Source of the DNA: JACKEQ01 sp041389565
GTDB taxonomy: Bacteria; Myxococcota_A; UBA796; GCA-2862545
Direction: 5' to 3'
Length of the DNA: 64,000 nucleotides
Assembly: GCA_041389565.1 (NCBI GenBank)
Contig: JAWKRP010000002.1
Location: forward strand, 868,001 to 932,000
Shown: positions 1 to 8,828 of the stretch, in pieces
Layout of the letters: every line of letters starts with the position of its first letter
How positions within the stretch are numbered: the first letter of the stretch is position 1
Program-made: the position numbers and the translations under genes
Notes under the pieces: generated by a model
The model's database searches: none
Seen by the model: only the letters and a program-made list of their open reading frames with translations
What the model was told of the DNA's origin: nothing

Positions 1-1
1 G

Positions 2-148
2 GAGCTCGTGTTGCGGGGCGCCCTCGCCGACCTCATGTGGTTGGCGGATCAGGTACGCGACGTGCGGGTGGTGGAGGGGTCGGGCGACGACGTGCCGGAA
101 GCGATTCGGCAGCTGGCGAAGCGCCCCGTGGGTGAGCCCGACCGCTGA
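2..148 (+). CDS. C-terminal fragment of an unidentified protein
   Basis: Only the last 48 codons are visible; the gene starts before the window and ends at a TGA at 146-148. Codon use matches the rest of the window, which supports it as real. The tail is a Leu/Ala-rich helical-looking stretch followed by a charged Arg/Val/Glu segment. No motif names a family. It converges on the small membrane protein gene that ends at 198. Confidence 0.5.
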   Translation, partial: ELVLRGALADLMWLADQVRDVRVVEGSGDDVPEAIRQLAKRPVGEPDR

Positions 149-197
149 ACCGCCATGGGTACGCAGGCCGGGAAATCGGACGGAGGTCCGGGAGTCC

Positions 198-554
198 TCA
201 CAGGTTCTCGGCGAGGATGAACACGAACATCCCGCCCAGCACGGCGAACATCACGAAGAGCGCGAAGATCCAGTAGAGCAGCCAGAGCGCGAGGAAGGTG
301 CCGCTCGTGATCAGCCCGCCCCACGCGAGCGCTTCGCTCTCGGAGTCGCGGCGCCGGTTCGTGACGGCGACCACCCCGAGCAGGGTGCCGAGCAGCGAGA
401 ACCCCATCGACGCGAACATGAACAGCGACCCGAGGTACGGGATGCAGGTTCCGAAGCACCCCGCGCCCGCGAGGATTCCCGACGCGAGCGACGCCATCCC
501 GAAGTAGTCCGGGACCGGCTCGGTCTTCTGGCCCTGCGCTGCAGCGTCGTCCAT
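198..554 (-). CDS. small integral membrane protein, DUF4190-like
   Basis: A 118-residue protein with a short polar N-terminus and two long hydrophobic blocks (about residues 20-65 and 77-115), each long enough for one or two membrane passes, separated by an Arg/Asp/Glu-rich loop. Gly-rich, tightly packed helices of this kind occur in DUF4190-type proteins of unknown role in the cytoplasmic membrane. The ATG at 552-554 gives a compact protein with no cleavable signal. It lies just downstream of the MarR gene on the same strand (27 bases), so it may be co-transcribed, but nothing ties it to fatty acid metabolism. Two Cys in the first block (residues 33 and 37) could be a redox or metal pair; this is speculation. 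Confidence 0.75.
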   Translation of the reverse strand: MDDAAAQGQKTEPVPDYFGMASLASGILAGAGCFGTCIPYLGSLFMFASMGFSLLGTLLGVVAVTNRRRDSESEALAWGGLITSGTFLALWLLYWIFALFVMFAVLGGMFVFILAENL

Positions 555-581
555 GAGCGCCCTGTATCCGCCCGCGAACCG

Positions 582-1043
582 TCAGTCCGCGAGGTTCTCC
601 AGGATCCGGCGCGTGCACGTGCCGATCCGCTCGACCACCTGACGCTCGAGGCCCGCGAACGCGACGTCCTGGATCGCATTGCTCACCGCGATGAAGCGGG
701 GGAGGGCCGCACGCGCCTTCGGTGTGGGGCCCACGAGGATCGCCCGGGAGTCGCTCGGATCGCGCTCCCGCTCCACCCAGCCGCCGTTCTCGAGCGCGCG
801 CACGAATCGGCCGACCGTGACCTCCGACAGCTGCATGTCGCGCGCGAGCTGGCGGGCGGTCATCGCGTGGCGCGACTGGAACAGCGTCATCAGCACGTTG
901 GCCTGAGCCGGGGTCACGTCGAGCTCGTGGTCCTTCAGCAGCTCGTCGATCCGACGCTCGGTGACGTGCCGGATCCGCTGGAGATCGAGCAGGATGTCGG
1001 CCTGGAGTCGGCGGAACGCGAGATCGGTGGTCACGGTTTGCAC
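582..1043 (-). CDS. MarR-family transcriptional regulator
   Basis: A winged-helix repressor of about 153 residues, the usual MarR length. Visible marks are a helical N-terminal dimerisation region, a recognition-helix region (MTARQLARDMQLSEVTVGRF) and the wing with the family hallmark D-P-S-D-S-R-A before the C-terminal helices. The frame stays open further upstream, but that stretch is basic, unlike a MarR N-terminus, and runs through the palindromic operator. I therefore prefer the GTG at 1041-1043; the GTG at 1032-1034 is an alternative. An AGGAG lies about 12 bases upstream, longer than ideal. Divergent from the beta-oxidation pair and sharing its 89-base intergenic region, it probably represses both itself and that pair, with an acyl-CoA or related ligand as a plausible inducer. 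Confidence 0.88.
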   Translation of the reverse strand: MQTVTTDLAFRRLQADILLDLQRIRHVTERRIDELLKDHELDVTPAQANVLMTLFQSRHAMTARQLARDMQLSEVTVGRFVRALENGGWVERERDPSDSRAILVGPTPKARAALPRFIAVSNAIQDVAFAGLERQVVERIGTCTRRILENLAD

Positions 1044-1071
1044 GGGCGGGTTACGCTCCTCTTCCTGATGC

Positions 1072-1098
1072 TGAGCATGCTCAACATAAGCATGCTCA
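1072..1098. promoter_or_regulatory. tandem palindromic operator between marR-like gene and thiolase
   Basis: TGAGCATGCTCA at 1072-1083 is a perfect 12-base palindrome. TAAGCATGCTCA at 1087-1098 repeats it with one change, 15 bases further on. The pair sits between the divergent regulator and thiolase starts, where a MarR dimer would autoregulate. The spacing (about 1.5 helical turns) puts the two sites on opposite faces of the helix. Binding by the adjacent MarR protein is inference. Confidence 0.65.
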
Positions 1099-1132
1099 GC
1101 GACTTCACGCCACCACGCCGAACGGAGGCCCC

Positions 1133-2335
1133 GTGACCGCCTACATCTACGATGCCATCCGCACCCCACGCGGGCGCGGCAAGAACAGCGGGTCGCTGTA
1201 CACCACCAAGCCGATCGACCTGCTGTCCGGGCTCCTGGTCGGTCTGCGAGACCGCAACGGGCTCGACACCTCCGAGGTCGACGACGTGGTCGTCGGCTGC
1301 GTCACGCAGGTGGGCGATCAGGGCGCGTGCATCGCCCGCTTCGCGGCCCTGCAGGCCTGGGAGGGCAACAGCGTTCCCGGGGTCACCCTCAACCGGTTCT
1401 GCGCGAGCGGGCTCGAGGCCGTGAACCACGCCGCTGCGATGGTCGCGTCCGGGTTCCACGGCTGCGTCGTCGCCGGCGGGGTCGAGTCCATGTCGCGGGT
1501 GCCCATGGGGTCCGACGGTGGCGCCATCTTCGACCCGTCCGTCCAGTGGAAGGTGGGGAGCGTGCCGCAGGGCATCTCGGCCGACCTCATCGCGACGATC
1601 GACGGCATCACGCGCGACGAGGTCGATGCCTTCGCCCTCGAGAGCCAGCGCCGCGCGCAGGTCGCCCTCGAAGACCGTCGGTTCGACCGGTCCATCGTGC
1701 CGGTCCGCGACGAGAGCGGCCTCACGGTGCTCGCCGTCGACGAGTACCCCCGCGCCGACACCACCGCCGAGGGGCTCGCGAAGCTCCAGCCCGCGTTCCA
1801 GGTGTTCGGGGAGCAGTTCGGCCTCGATGCCCTCGTGCGTCGGCGCTACCCGCAGATCGACCGCGTGCAGCACGTCCACCACGCGGGCAACTCGTCCGGC
1901 ATCGTCGACGGTGCCGCGGCCCTGCTCCTCGCGAACGAAGCGAAGGGGAAGGCCCTCGGGCTGAAGCCCCGCGCGCGGATCCGTGCCGTCGCGCTCACCG
2001 CCGAGGAGCCCATCATCATGCTCACGGGCCCCGTGTCCGCGACGCAGAAGGCCCTGAAGAGCGCGGGCATGTCGGTGTCCGACATCGACCTGTTCGAGTG
2101 CAACGAGGCCTTCGCGGTCGTGCCGATGCACTGGATGCGCGAGCTCGGCGTCGACCCCGCGAAGGTCAACGTGAACGGCGGCTCCATCGCCTTCGGCCAT
2201 CCTCTGGGCGCCACGGGCGCCATGCTCCTCAACACGGTGCTCGACGAGCTCGAGCGCCGCGACCTGTCCACGGGCCTCGTCACGCTGTGCGTCGGCGGCG
2301 GCATGGGCATCGCCACCATCATCGAGCGGGTGTGA
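1133..2335 (+). CDS. fadI: acetyl-CoA C-acyltransferase (thiolase)
   Basis: A 400-residue thiolase that cleaves 3-ketoacyl-CoA to acetyl-CoA and a shortened acyl-CoA, the last step of beta-oxidation. The nucleophilic Cys is C90 in NRFCASG, the catalytic His is H356 in FGHPLGATG, and the second Cys is C386 in LCVGGGMG; the NEAF motif is also present. The GTG start has GGAGG four bases upstream. It is followed after two bases by the dehydrogenase/hydratase gene, the thiolase-first order of Escherichia coli fadIJ rather than fadBA, which is why I use fadI; the symbol is by analogy only. Regulation is probably by the divergent MarR protein. Confidence 0.92.
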   Translation: MTAYIYDAIRTPRGRGKNSGSLYTTKPIDLLSGLLVGLRDRNGLDTSEVDDVVVGCVTQVGDQGACIARFAALQAWEGNSVPGVTLNRFCASGLEAVNHAAAMVASGFHGCVVAGGVESMSRVPMGSDGGAIFDPSVQWKVGSVPQGISADLIATIDGITRDEVDAFALESQRRAQVALEDRRFDRSIVPVRDESGLTVLAVDEYPRADTTAEGLAKLQPAFQVFGEQFGLDALVRRRYPQIDRVQHVHHAGNSSGIVDGAAALLLANEAKGKALGLKPRARIRAVALTAEEPIIMLTGPVSATQKALKSAGMSVSDIDLFECNEAFAVVPMHWMRELGVDPAKVNVNGGSIAFGHPLGATGAMLLNTVLDELERRDLSTGLVTLCVGGGMGIATIIERV

Positions 2336-2337
2336 CC

Positions 2338-4482
2338 ATGAACGAATCCCATCGATCCGCAGGCAGTGCCGCGGAGTCCACGAACACGGCAGTCCACGTC
2401 GACCTCACCGACGGAATCGCGACCCTCACGCTCCAGCAGTCCGGTGGCGTGAACAAGATCAACGCCGAGCTCCTCGGCGGCCTGCGCGACGCGCTCGATC
2501 AGCTCGAAGGCGTCGAGCTGAAGGGCATCATCGTCACGTCGGGCAACCGCGAGTTCTGCGTCGGCGCCGACCTCGACATGGTGTACGGCGAGCGCGACCC
2601 CGCGCGCCTCCTCGAAGCCACGGTCGCGATGAACGCGCTGCTCCGGCGTCTCGAGACGCGTGCGCCCGTCGTGGCGGCGCTGAACGGCTCCGCGCTCGGC
2701 GGAGGCTACGAGATCGCGCTCGCGACGCACCGCCGCATCGCGGTCGACAGCCCGCGCCTCATGGTCGGCCTGCCCGAGGTGAACCTCGGCGTCATCCCCG
2801 GGGGTGGCGGCACCCAGCGCCTCCCGCGCCTCGTCGGCATCCAGGCCGCGCTCGAGGTCATCCTCCAGGGGCAGACCGTGCGTGCGCCCAAGGCGGTGAA
2901 GATGGGCCTGGTCGACGAGCTGGCCGCCGATGTCGACGTGATGATGGAGAAGGCACGCGCCTGGATCCTCGACAACCCGAAGTCGAAGCAGCCGTGGGAT
3001 CTGCCGAAGTTCCGCTGGCCCGGCGCCCGTCCGGGGTCGCCCGACGCGCGCAACCTGCTGCTCGCGGGCTCCGCGATGCTCTACAAGAAGACCGCCGGTG
3101 CGTTCCCCGCGGCAGAAGCCGCGATCAGCGTGGTGCAGGAGGGCTCGGAGGTCACGTTCGAGCGCTCGCTCGAGATCGAAGGGCGTGCCTTCGCGCACCT
3201 CGCCACGAGCGACCAGGCGAAAGACATGATCCGCACGCTGTTCTTCCACCGCACGGCTGCGGAGAAGCAGAAGGGCCTGCCGCGGGTCGAAGACGACGGG
3301 TTCCGCAAGGTCGCCATCCTCGGTGCCGGCATGATGGGCGCCGGGCTGGCGTTCGTGTGTGCGAAGGCCGGGTACGAGGTCGTGCTGAAGGACATCGGCG
3401 AAGCCGCGCTCGAGCGGGGCATGGCGCACATCGACGGCGAGCTGAAGAAGCTGCGCCACCTCGACGATGCCGCGAAGGCGGCGCTGCGTGCGCGCATCAC
3501 CCCGTCCGTCGAGCTGGAGGCCCTGCGCGGCACCGACCTCGTGATCGAAGCCGTGTTCGAAGACCTGGATCTGAAGCACCGCGTGATCCGCGAGACGGAG
3601 CCGTACCTCTCGGAGAACGGCGTGTTCGCGTCCAACACGAGCGCGCTCCCCATCTCCGACCTCGCGGAGGCCTCGGCCCGTCCGGGCGCGTTCATCGGGC
3701 TGCACTACTTCTCGCCGGTCGAGAAGATGCCGCTGCTCGAGATCATCTGCGGCGCGAAGACCGACGACGCCACGCTCGCTCGGTGTCTGGCGTTCGCCCG
3801 CAAGATCAAGAAGACCGTCATCGTCGTGAACGACGGGTACGGCTTCTACACGTCCCGCGTGTTCTCGAGCTACATCCTCGAGGGCGCGCAGCTGGTCGCG
3901 GAGGGCTACGAGCCCAACACGATCGAGTGGGCCGCGCGCACGGCCGGGATGGTGGTGTCACCGCTCCAGGTGTTCGACGAGGTCACGCTGTCGCTCGGCG
4001 TCCACGCGATGTCGGAGGCCCGGAAGTACCGCGGCGACGAGGAGACGGAGGGCGCACGCCTCGTGTTCCGCATGGTGGAGGCGGGCCGGAAGGGCAAGGC
4101 CCACGGCGCGGGCTTCTACGACTACGCGAACGGGAAGCGGCGCGGCATCTGGTCCGGTCTGGCCGAGCTCGTGGGCGTGGAGCGGAAGGAGGGGAGCACC
4201 GACGAGCTCGCGTCCCGCCTGATGCTCGCGCAGATCGCGGAGGTCGGCCGGGCGCTCGATGCCGGAATCATCCGGAACTGGCGCGATGCCGAGGTGGGCG
4301 CGATCTTCGGCATCGGGTTCGCCCCGAACACCGGGGGTCCGCTGGCCTTCATCGATCGCGTCGGCCTGCCCGCGCTCGTCGAGGAGCTCGACCGCCTCGC
4401 GTCCCTGCACGGGTCGCGCTACGCGCCGTCCCAGCTCCTGCGCGACATGGCCGCGAAGGGAGAGCGCTTCTTCGAGGAGTGA
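2338..4482 (+). CDS. fadJ: 3-hydroxyacyl-CoA dehydrogenase / enoyl-CoA hydratase (FadJ/FadB type)
   Basis: A 714-residue two-enzyme protein for the middle steps of beta-oxidation. Residues about 18-200 form the crotonase domain with both hydratase glutamates, E125 (ALGGGYE) and E147 (LPEVNLGVIPGGGG). Residues about 322-500 form the NAD-binding dehydrogenase domain with GAGMMGAG at 329-336 and catalytic H456 in GLHYFSPVEKMP. The C-terminal part is the helical dehydrogenase dimer domain. The length equals that of E. coli FadJ. It starts two bases after the thiolase stop and is surely co-transcribed with it; the two should form the trifunctional complex. A long in-frame extension upstream overlaps the thiolase and is not coding. 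Confidence 0.93.
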   Translation: MNESHRSAGSAAESTNTAVHVDLTDGIATLTLQQSGGVNKINAELLGGLRDALDQLEGVELKGIIVTSGNREFCVGADLDMVYGERDPARLLEATVAMNALLRRLETRAPVVAALNGSALGGGYEIALATHRRIAVDSPRLMVGLPEVNLGVIPGGGGTQRLPRLVGIQAALEVILQGQTVRAPKAVKMGLVDELAADVDVMMEKARAWILDNPKSKQPWDLPKFRWPGARPGSPDARNLLLAGSAMLYKKTAGAFPAAEAAISVVQEGSEVTFERSLEIEGRAFAHLATSDQAKDMIRTLFFHRTAAEKQKGLPRVEDDGFRKVAILGAGMMGAGLAFVCAKAGYEVVLKDIGEAALERGMAHIDGELKKLRHLDDAAKAALRARITPSVELEALRGTDLVIEAVFEDLDLKHRVIRETEPYLSENGVFASNTSALPISDLAEASARPGAFIGLHYFSPVEKMPLLEIICGAKTDDATLARCLAFARKIKKTVIVVNDGYGFYTSRVFSSYILEGAQLVAEGYEPNTIEWAARTAGMVVSPLQVFDEVTLSLGVHAMSEARKYRGDEETEGARLVFRMVEAGRKGKAHGAGFYDYANGKRRGIWSGLAELVGVERKEGSTDELASRLMLAQIAEVGRALDAGIIRNWRDAEVGAIFGIGFAPNTGGPLAFIDRVGLPALVEELDRLASLHGSRYAPSQLLRDMAAKGERFFEE

Positions 4483-4542
4483 GTCGCGGTCCCGAAGGGA
4501 CGAACCGGGTTCGCCACCGGCCGCGACGGTCCGTGAGTCGAG
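4483..4542. terminator. convergent intergenic hairpins after fadJ and cobB
   Basis: Between two convergent stop codons lie a GTCCC-GAA-GGGAC hairpin (4489-4501) and an adjoining perfect palindrome, CGAACCGGGTTCG (4501-4513). Neither is followed by a T run, so rho-independent termination is unproven. Bases 4526-4543, read on the minus strand, match the dispersed repeat found in the TPR protein gene. Confidence 0.35.
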
Positions 4543-5274
4543 TCAGTCGTCGTCCTCGTCTTCGTCGAGCCAGCGCCCGACGAAGCGAGGGACGGCCGCC
4601 TCGGCGGTGTCTTCCACGATCTCGTCGAAGTCACCGCCGCTCGGCGCCGGGTTGATCTCGATGGTGCGCGCGCCGTGGGCCCGTGCCAGCGCGGACAGTC
4701 CGGCGGCCGGGTACACGAGACCCGACGTTCCGATCGACAGGAACAGGTCGCACGACACGACGGCCTTCTCGATGCGGTCCATGTCGTAGGGGATCTCGCC
4801 GAACCACACGACGTCGGGGCGCATGGCAGACCCGCAGAGCTTGCACGTCTGCGCGGGGTTCTGCGGACCGAACACGCCCACGCGGGGATGGTCGAGGTCG
4901 GACTCGCACCGCAGCCGGAACAGCGAGCCGTGCATCTCGATCACGTCGTTCGCGCTGGCCTTCTGGAGCAGCCCGTCGATGTTCTGCGTGATCAGCGTGC
5001 AGCGCTTCACGCCCACGGCGTGCTGGAGGCGCGACAGGGCGAAGTGGGCGGGGTTCGGGAGCACGCTCGCGCAGTTGATGCGGCGCTCGTCGTAGAACCG
5101 CCGGACGGTCTGGGGATCGCGCTCCCACGCCTCGGGTGTCGCGACCTCGGTGACGTCGTACCCCTCCCAGAGCCCGTCGGCGTCGCGGAAAGTGGGGATA
5201 CCAGACGCTTTCGACAGCCCGGCCCCGGTCAGCACCACGACCCGGGTTCCCTCGTCCGCGCGTAGGTCCGTCAT
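4543..5274 (-). CDS. cobB: NAD-dependent protein deacylase, sirtuin class III (CobB/SIRT5 type)
   Basis: A 243-residue sirtuin that removes acyl groups from lysines using NAD. It shows the NAD site GAGLSKASGIPTFR (residues 17-30), TQNID (96-100), the catalytic H115 in MHGS, and the Tyr61-x-x-Arg64 pair that lets CobB/SIRT5 enzymes prefer succinyl, malonyl or glutaryl lysine. The structural zinc site looks incomplete: C144 and C147 are present, but the first pair shows only C123 followed by E-S-D where a second Cys is expected. The C-terminus is a run of Asp/Glu. It converges on the beta-oxidation pair, and acyl-CoA metabolism is a plausible source of the lysine acylation it would reverse. Confidence 0.9.
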   Translation of the reverse strand: MTDLRADEGTRVVVLTGAGLSKASGIPTFRDADGLWEGYDVTEVATPEAWERDPQTVRRFYDERRINCASVLPNPAHFALSRLQHAVGVKRCTLITQNIDGLLQKASANDVIEMHGSLFRLRCESDLDHPRVGVFGPQNPAQTCKLCGSAMRPDVVWFGEIPYDMDRIEKAVVSCDLFLSIGTSGLVYPAAGLSALARAHGARTIEINPAPSGGDFDEIVEDTAEAAVPRFVGRWLDEDEDDD

Positions 5275-5323
5275 CCAGGCATACCCCCGTACTCGCTCAC
5301 ATTAGCGCGGTGCCGTGCGGAGG

Positions 5324-7099
5324 TCATTCCCGAGCCTCCGCGGAGGCTTCATCCGGGCCCGTTCCGGAGAACTGCTTCTCGAACAGGTCGGCGTACGCGC
5401 CTCCGGCCTGCATCAGCTGGGCATGGGTGCCGCGCTCGATCACGCGGCCGGCATCCATCACCAGGATCTCGTCGGCGTCCATGATCGTCGACAGGCGATG
5501 CGCGATGACGAGCACGGTGCGGCGCTCCAGGATGGCGTCGGTGGCGCTCTGGATGCGGGCCTCCGTCAGGCTGTCGACGCTCGCGGTGGCCTCGTCGAGC
5601 ACCACGATGGGCGTGTTCGCGGCGAGGGTGCGCGCGAACGACAGGAGCTGGCCTTCCCCGACCGACACGTTCGCGCCCTCGTGCCGGATGCGTCCGTCGA
5701 GCCCGCCGAGCTTCGCGACGGTCTCCTCGGCATGGCAGAGCGCGAGCGCCTCTTCGAGTGCCGCATCGGGGATGTCGGCGCCGAGCGTGAGGTTGAACCG
5801 CACCGTGCCCGGGAACAGCTGCACGTCCTGCTGCACCACCCCGATGAACCGGTGCAGCGTGTCGGAGTCGAGCTCGGTGATCTCGTGGCCGTTGAGCCGG
5901 ATGTGCCCGCGGTGCCCCTGGTAGGACCGCTGCAGGAGCTTGCCGACGGTGCTCTTCCCGGAGCCGGTGCGCCCCACGAGCGCGACCACCTGGCCGGGAC
6001 GGATCGCGAGCGACACGCCTTTCAGCACGTCAGGGCCGTCTCCGTACGCGAAGTGCACGCCATCGAGCTCGAGGGACTCGACCTCTCCGGTGAGGGACGT
6101 GCTCCCGAACGCGACCTGCTCGCGCTCGTCGAGCAGCCCGAAGATCTTCTCGAGCGCCGCGGCGGCACGCTGGATGACCGCGAGCTTCTGGCTGAACTCC
6201 TTGATCGGCTGGAACAGGCGCCCGATGTACTCGATGAAGGCCGCGAGCAGGCCCGCCGTGATGGCGTCGCCGAACAGCCCGCCCGCGCCGTACCAGAGCA
6301 TCAGCGCCATGCAGATCGACGACAGCCCGTCGACGATGGCGAACAGGAGGGCGTCCCAGAAGTTCGTCTTGATCGTCGCATCGCGGAACACGGCCAGTCG
6401 CGCGTCGAACTCGGTCATCGTGCGCTTCTCGTCGCGGTAGAGCTGGACCACCGTGAGGCCCGTGATCCGCTCGGCCAGGTAGGCGTTCAGCGTCGACAGG
6501 CTCGTGCGCACCTCCTGGTAGAGCCGGCGCAGCACGCGGCGGATGCCGTCGACGATGAGCGCGAGCACGGGCGAGAGCACGAGCATCAGGGCAGTGAGCC
6601 ATGCGTCGAGCCAGAGCATGGCGCCGAGGATGCCGATCACCAGCAGCACGTCGAGCACGATGGTGATGGCGCCGGCCGACAGCGTCTCGCCCAGCGCTTC
6701 GATGTCGGACGTGACGCGGGTGAGCAGGCGCCCCGTCGGCACGCGGTCGAAGTAGCTGCGTGCGAGCGACAGGGTGTGCGCGTACACGGCCTTCCGCAGG
6801 CGGCTGATCGTGCGCATCGCCCCGTAGGAGAGGGCCAGGTTGTACACGGCCTCCGCGAGGAACCCGAACAGCACGGCCAGCAGGTACATCCACGCGAGCC
6901 ACAGGAGCCCGGGGACGTCGTCTTTCAGGATGTGCTGGTCGATGGCGCGCTTCAGCAGCCACGGCTGCACGACCACGAGGACCGTGCTCACCGGAGCGGC
7001 GAGGATCGCCACGAGGTACATCGGCGCGTCGTAGCGCATGTACGGCAACAGGCGGCCGAGCAGGGCGGTGACGCTGGGCGTCGAAGCGTCGTCAGCCAT
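5324..7099 (-). CDS. ABC exporter half, MdlB-like, catalytic nucleotide site
   Basis: A 591-residue half transporter: six membrane helices in residues about 20-320, then an ATPase domain with Walker A GRTGSGKS (376-383), signature SVGEGQ (479-484) and Walker B VVLDE (499-503). The catalytic Glu is present. The signature is altered from LSGGQ in the way seen in MdlB-type subunits. Its ATG overlaps the stop of the upstream half transporter by eight bases, so the two are translationally coupled and should form a heterodimer in the inner membrane. The substrate is unknown; MdlAB-type pairs are usually annotated as multidrug or lipid exporters. A longer open frame upstream overlaps the partner and is not needed. 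Confidence 0.88.
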   Translation of the reverse strand: MADDASTPSVTALLGRLLPYMRYDAPMYLVAILAAPVSTVLVVVQPWLLKRAIDQHILKDDVPGLLWLAWMYLLAVLFGFLAEAVYNLALSYGAMRTISRLRKAVYAHTLSLARSYFDRVPTGRLLTRVTSDIEALGETLSAGAITIVLDVLLVIGILGAMLWLDAWLTALMLVLSPVLALIVDGIRRVLRRLYQEVRTSLSTLNAYLAERITGLTVVQLYRDEKRTMTEFDARLAVFRDATIKTNFWDALLFAIVDGLSSICMALMLWYGAGGLFGDAITAGLLAAFIEYIGRLFQPIKEFSQKLAVIQRAAAALEKIFGLLDEREQVAFGSTSLTGEVESLELDGVHFAYGDGPDVLKGVSLAIRPGQVVALVGRTGSGKSTVGKLLQRSYQGHRGHIRLNGHEITELDSDTLHRFIGVVQQDVQLFPGTVRFNLTLGADIPDAALEEALALCHAEETVAKLGGLDGRIRHEGANVSVGEGQLLSFARTLAANTPIVVLDEATASVDSLTEARIQSATDAILERRTVLVIAHRLSTIMDADEILVMDAGRVIERGTHAQLMQAGGAYADLFEKQFSGTGPDEASAEARE

Positions 7100-8828
7100 C
7101 GCTGGCCTCCGTCTGCCGCTCCCAGATGTCGCGATAGAGGCCGGGACGCCCCACGAGCGCTTCGTGGGTGCCACAGTCCACCACGCGCCCCTGGTCCATC
7201 ACGGCGATGACGTCGGCGTGCTGCAGCGCACTCAGGCGGTGCGCGACGATCACGGTGGTGGGGCGGGGCGTGCGCGACTTCAGGGCTTCCACGAGCTCCT
7301 GCTCGGTGGAGTGGTCGACCGCCGACAGCACGTCGTCGAGCATCAGCACGCCCTGGTCGCGTGCCAGCCCGCGCGCGAGCGCCGTGCGCTGCCGCTGACC
7401 CCCCGAGAGCGTCACGCCCGCTTCGCCCACCTGGGTCTCGACGCCGTCGCGCAGCGCCGCCACGTCGACCTCGAGGGCCGCGAGTGCGAGCACACGGTCG
7501 AGCCGGGCGGGATCGCTGTCGTCTCCGAGCAGGATGTTCGCCCGCACCGACTCGCTGAACAGGTAGGCGCGCTGCGGCACGAGGGTCATCGTGTCGCGCC
7601 ACGCCTCGAGATCGAGGTCGAGCACGTCCTGGCCGTCGATCCGCAGGGTGCCACGGGGCGGGTTGTAGAGCCGCGCGATGATCCGCAGCAGCGTGGTCTT
7701 GCCGCTGCCGGTGGGGCCGACGATGCCGAGCGTGCCACCCGCGGGCACCGAGAGCGAGACGTCGTGCAGGACCTCCTCTCCGCCGTCCGGATACGTGAAC
7801 GACAGGTGATCGAGCTCGATGGAGACGGGCTCCTTTCGCATCACCACGCCGCTCGTGCCCTCGGGGCGGTCGGGCTCTGCGTACAGCACCGCGTCGATCC
7901 GTTCGAGCGAGGCCTGCGACTGTTTCATGAGCGCCACGATGAAGCTCATCCCGCGGAGGGGACCGGACAGGAGCGCCACCAGGGTGACGAAGGCGACCAG
8001 CTCGCCGACCGAGATGTCGCCCTGCATCGCCATCGGCCCGCCGTAGCGGAGCAGCAGGAACACGTTGACCGCGGCGCCGAGGGTGAGGACGGGCCCGAAG
8101 ATCGTGCGGAGGTTCGCGCGCTTGATGGTCGCGAGGAGGTAGGCCTCGTCGTGGACCGCGAACGCCTCGCCGAACGCGTCTTCGGCGCCGAACGTCTGGA
8201 TGGTGGCAACCCCCTGGAAGCTCGACAGCGCATGGTCGGACAGCTCGCCCGTGACCTGCTGGAGCTCCTGCGTGACCTTGTGGAGCTCGGCCATGAAGAA
8301 CTGGATCACCGCGAAGCTCGCGATGAGCGGGATCGCCGCGAGGCCCGCGAGGTAGGGGGAGATCCGCACCATCTGGCTGCCTGTCAGGGCCAGCGCGCTC
8401 GCCGTGTTGAAGACCCCGAGCGCTGCGAAGCCCGCGAGCAGGCGCAGCATGCCGACATCGCTGCTGACGCGGCTGATCAGGTCGCCCGTGGGCCAGTTCG
8501 TCAGGAACTCGGGCTGGTGCTCGAGGATGCGTGCGAACAGGTCGTGCTTCAGCTGTGCTTCGACGAGCCGCCCGGGCGTGAAGAACAGCAGCCGGGACGC
8601 CGTGCGGATGCCGATGACGAGCACCCCGAGCCCGGCGACCCACAGCGCCGAGCGGAGCAGCACGGGACGGCCCTCCGCGCCCAGCTCGAGCGCGTCGATG
8701 CCCTCGGCCACGTACAGCGGGATGGTGACCGAGATCCAGTTCGTGAGCACGAGGAACACGATGCCGGCGAGGTACCAGTGCCAGAACGGCACCATGTACC
8801 GCCGGCCGAATCGCAGGAGGAGGCTCAC
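7092..8828 (-). CDS. ABC exporter half, MdlA-like, degenerate nucleotide site
   Basis: A 578-residue half transporter with six predicted membrane helices followed by an ATPase domain: Walker A GPTGSGKT (371-378), canonical LSGGQ (474-478) and Walker B LMLDD (495-499). The catalytic Glu after Walker B is Asp, the mark of the non-hydrolysing site of asymmetric heterodimeric exporters such as MdlA, TM287 or BmrC. This partner supplies the good signature and the downstream partner the good Walker B, so one complete site forms between them. The GTG start overlaps the stop of the preceding gene by four bases (GTGA). Order and coupling make a three-gene operon running from 9382 to 5324. Confidence 0.88.
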   Translation of the reverse strand: MSLLLRFGRRYMVPFWHWYLAGIVFLVLTNWISVTIPLYVAEGIDALELGAEGRPVLLRSALWVAGLGVLVIGIRTASRLLFFTPGRLVEAQLKHDLFARILEHQPEFLTNWPTGDLISRVSSDVGMLRLLAGFAALGVFNTASALALTGSQMVRISPYLAGLAAIPLIASFAVIQFFMAELHKVTQELQQVTGELSDHALSSFQGVATIQTFGAEDAFGEAFAVHDEAYLLATIKRANLRTIFGPVLTLGAAVNVFLLLRYGGPMAMQGDISVGELVAFVTLVALLSGPLRGMSFIVALMKQSQASLERIDAVLYAEPDRPEGTSGVVMRKEPVSIELDHLSFTYPDGGEEVLHDVSLSVPAGGTLGIVGPTGSGKTTLLRIIARLYNPPRGTLRIDGQDVLDLDLEAWRDTMTLVPQRAYLFSESVRANILLGDDSDPARLDRVLALAALEVDVAALRDGVETQVGEAGVTLSGGQRQRTALARGLARDQGVLMLDDVLSAVDHSTEQELVEALKSRTPRPTTVIVAHRLSALQHADVIAVMDQGRVVDCGTHEALVGRPGLYRDIWERQTEASDG

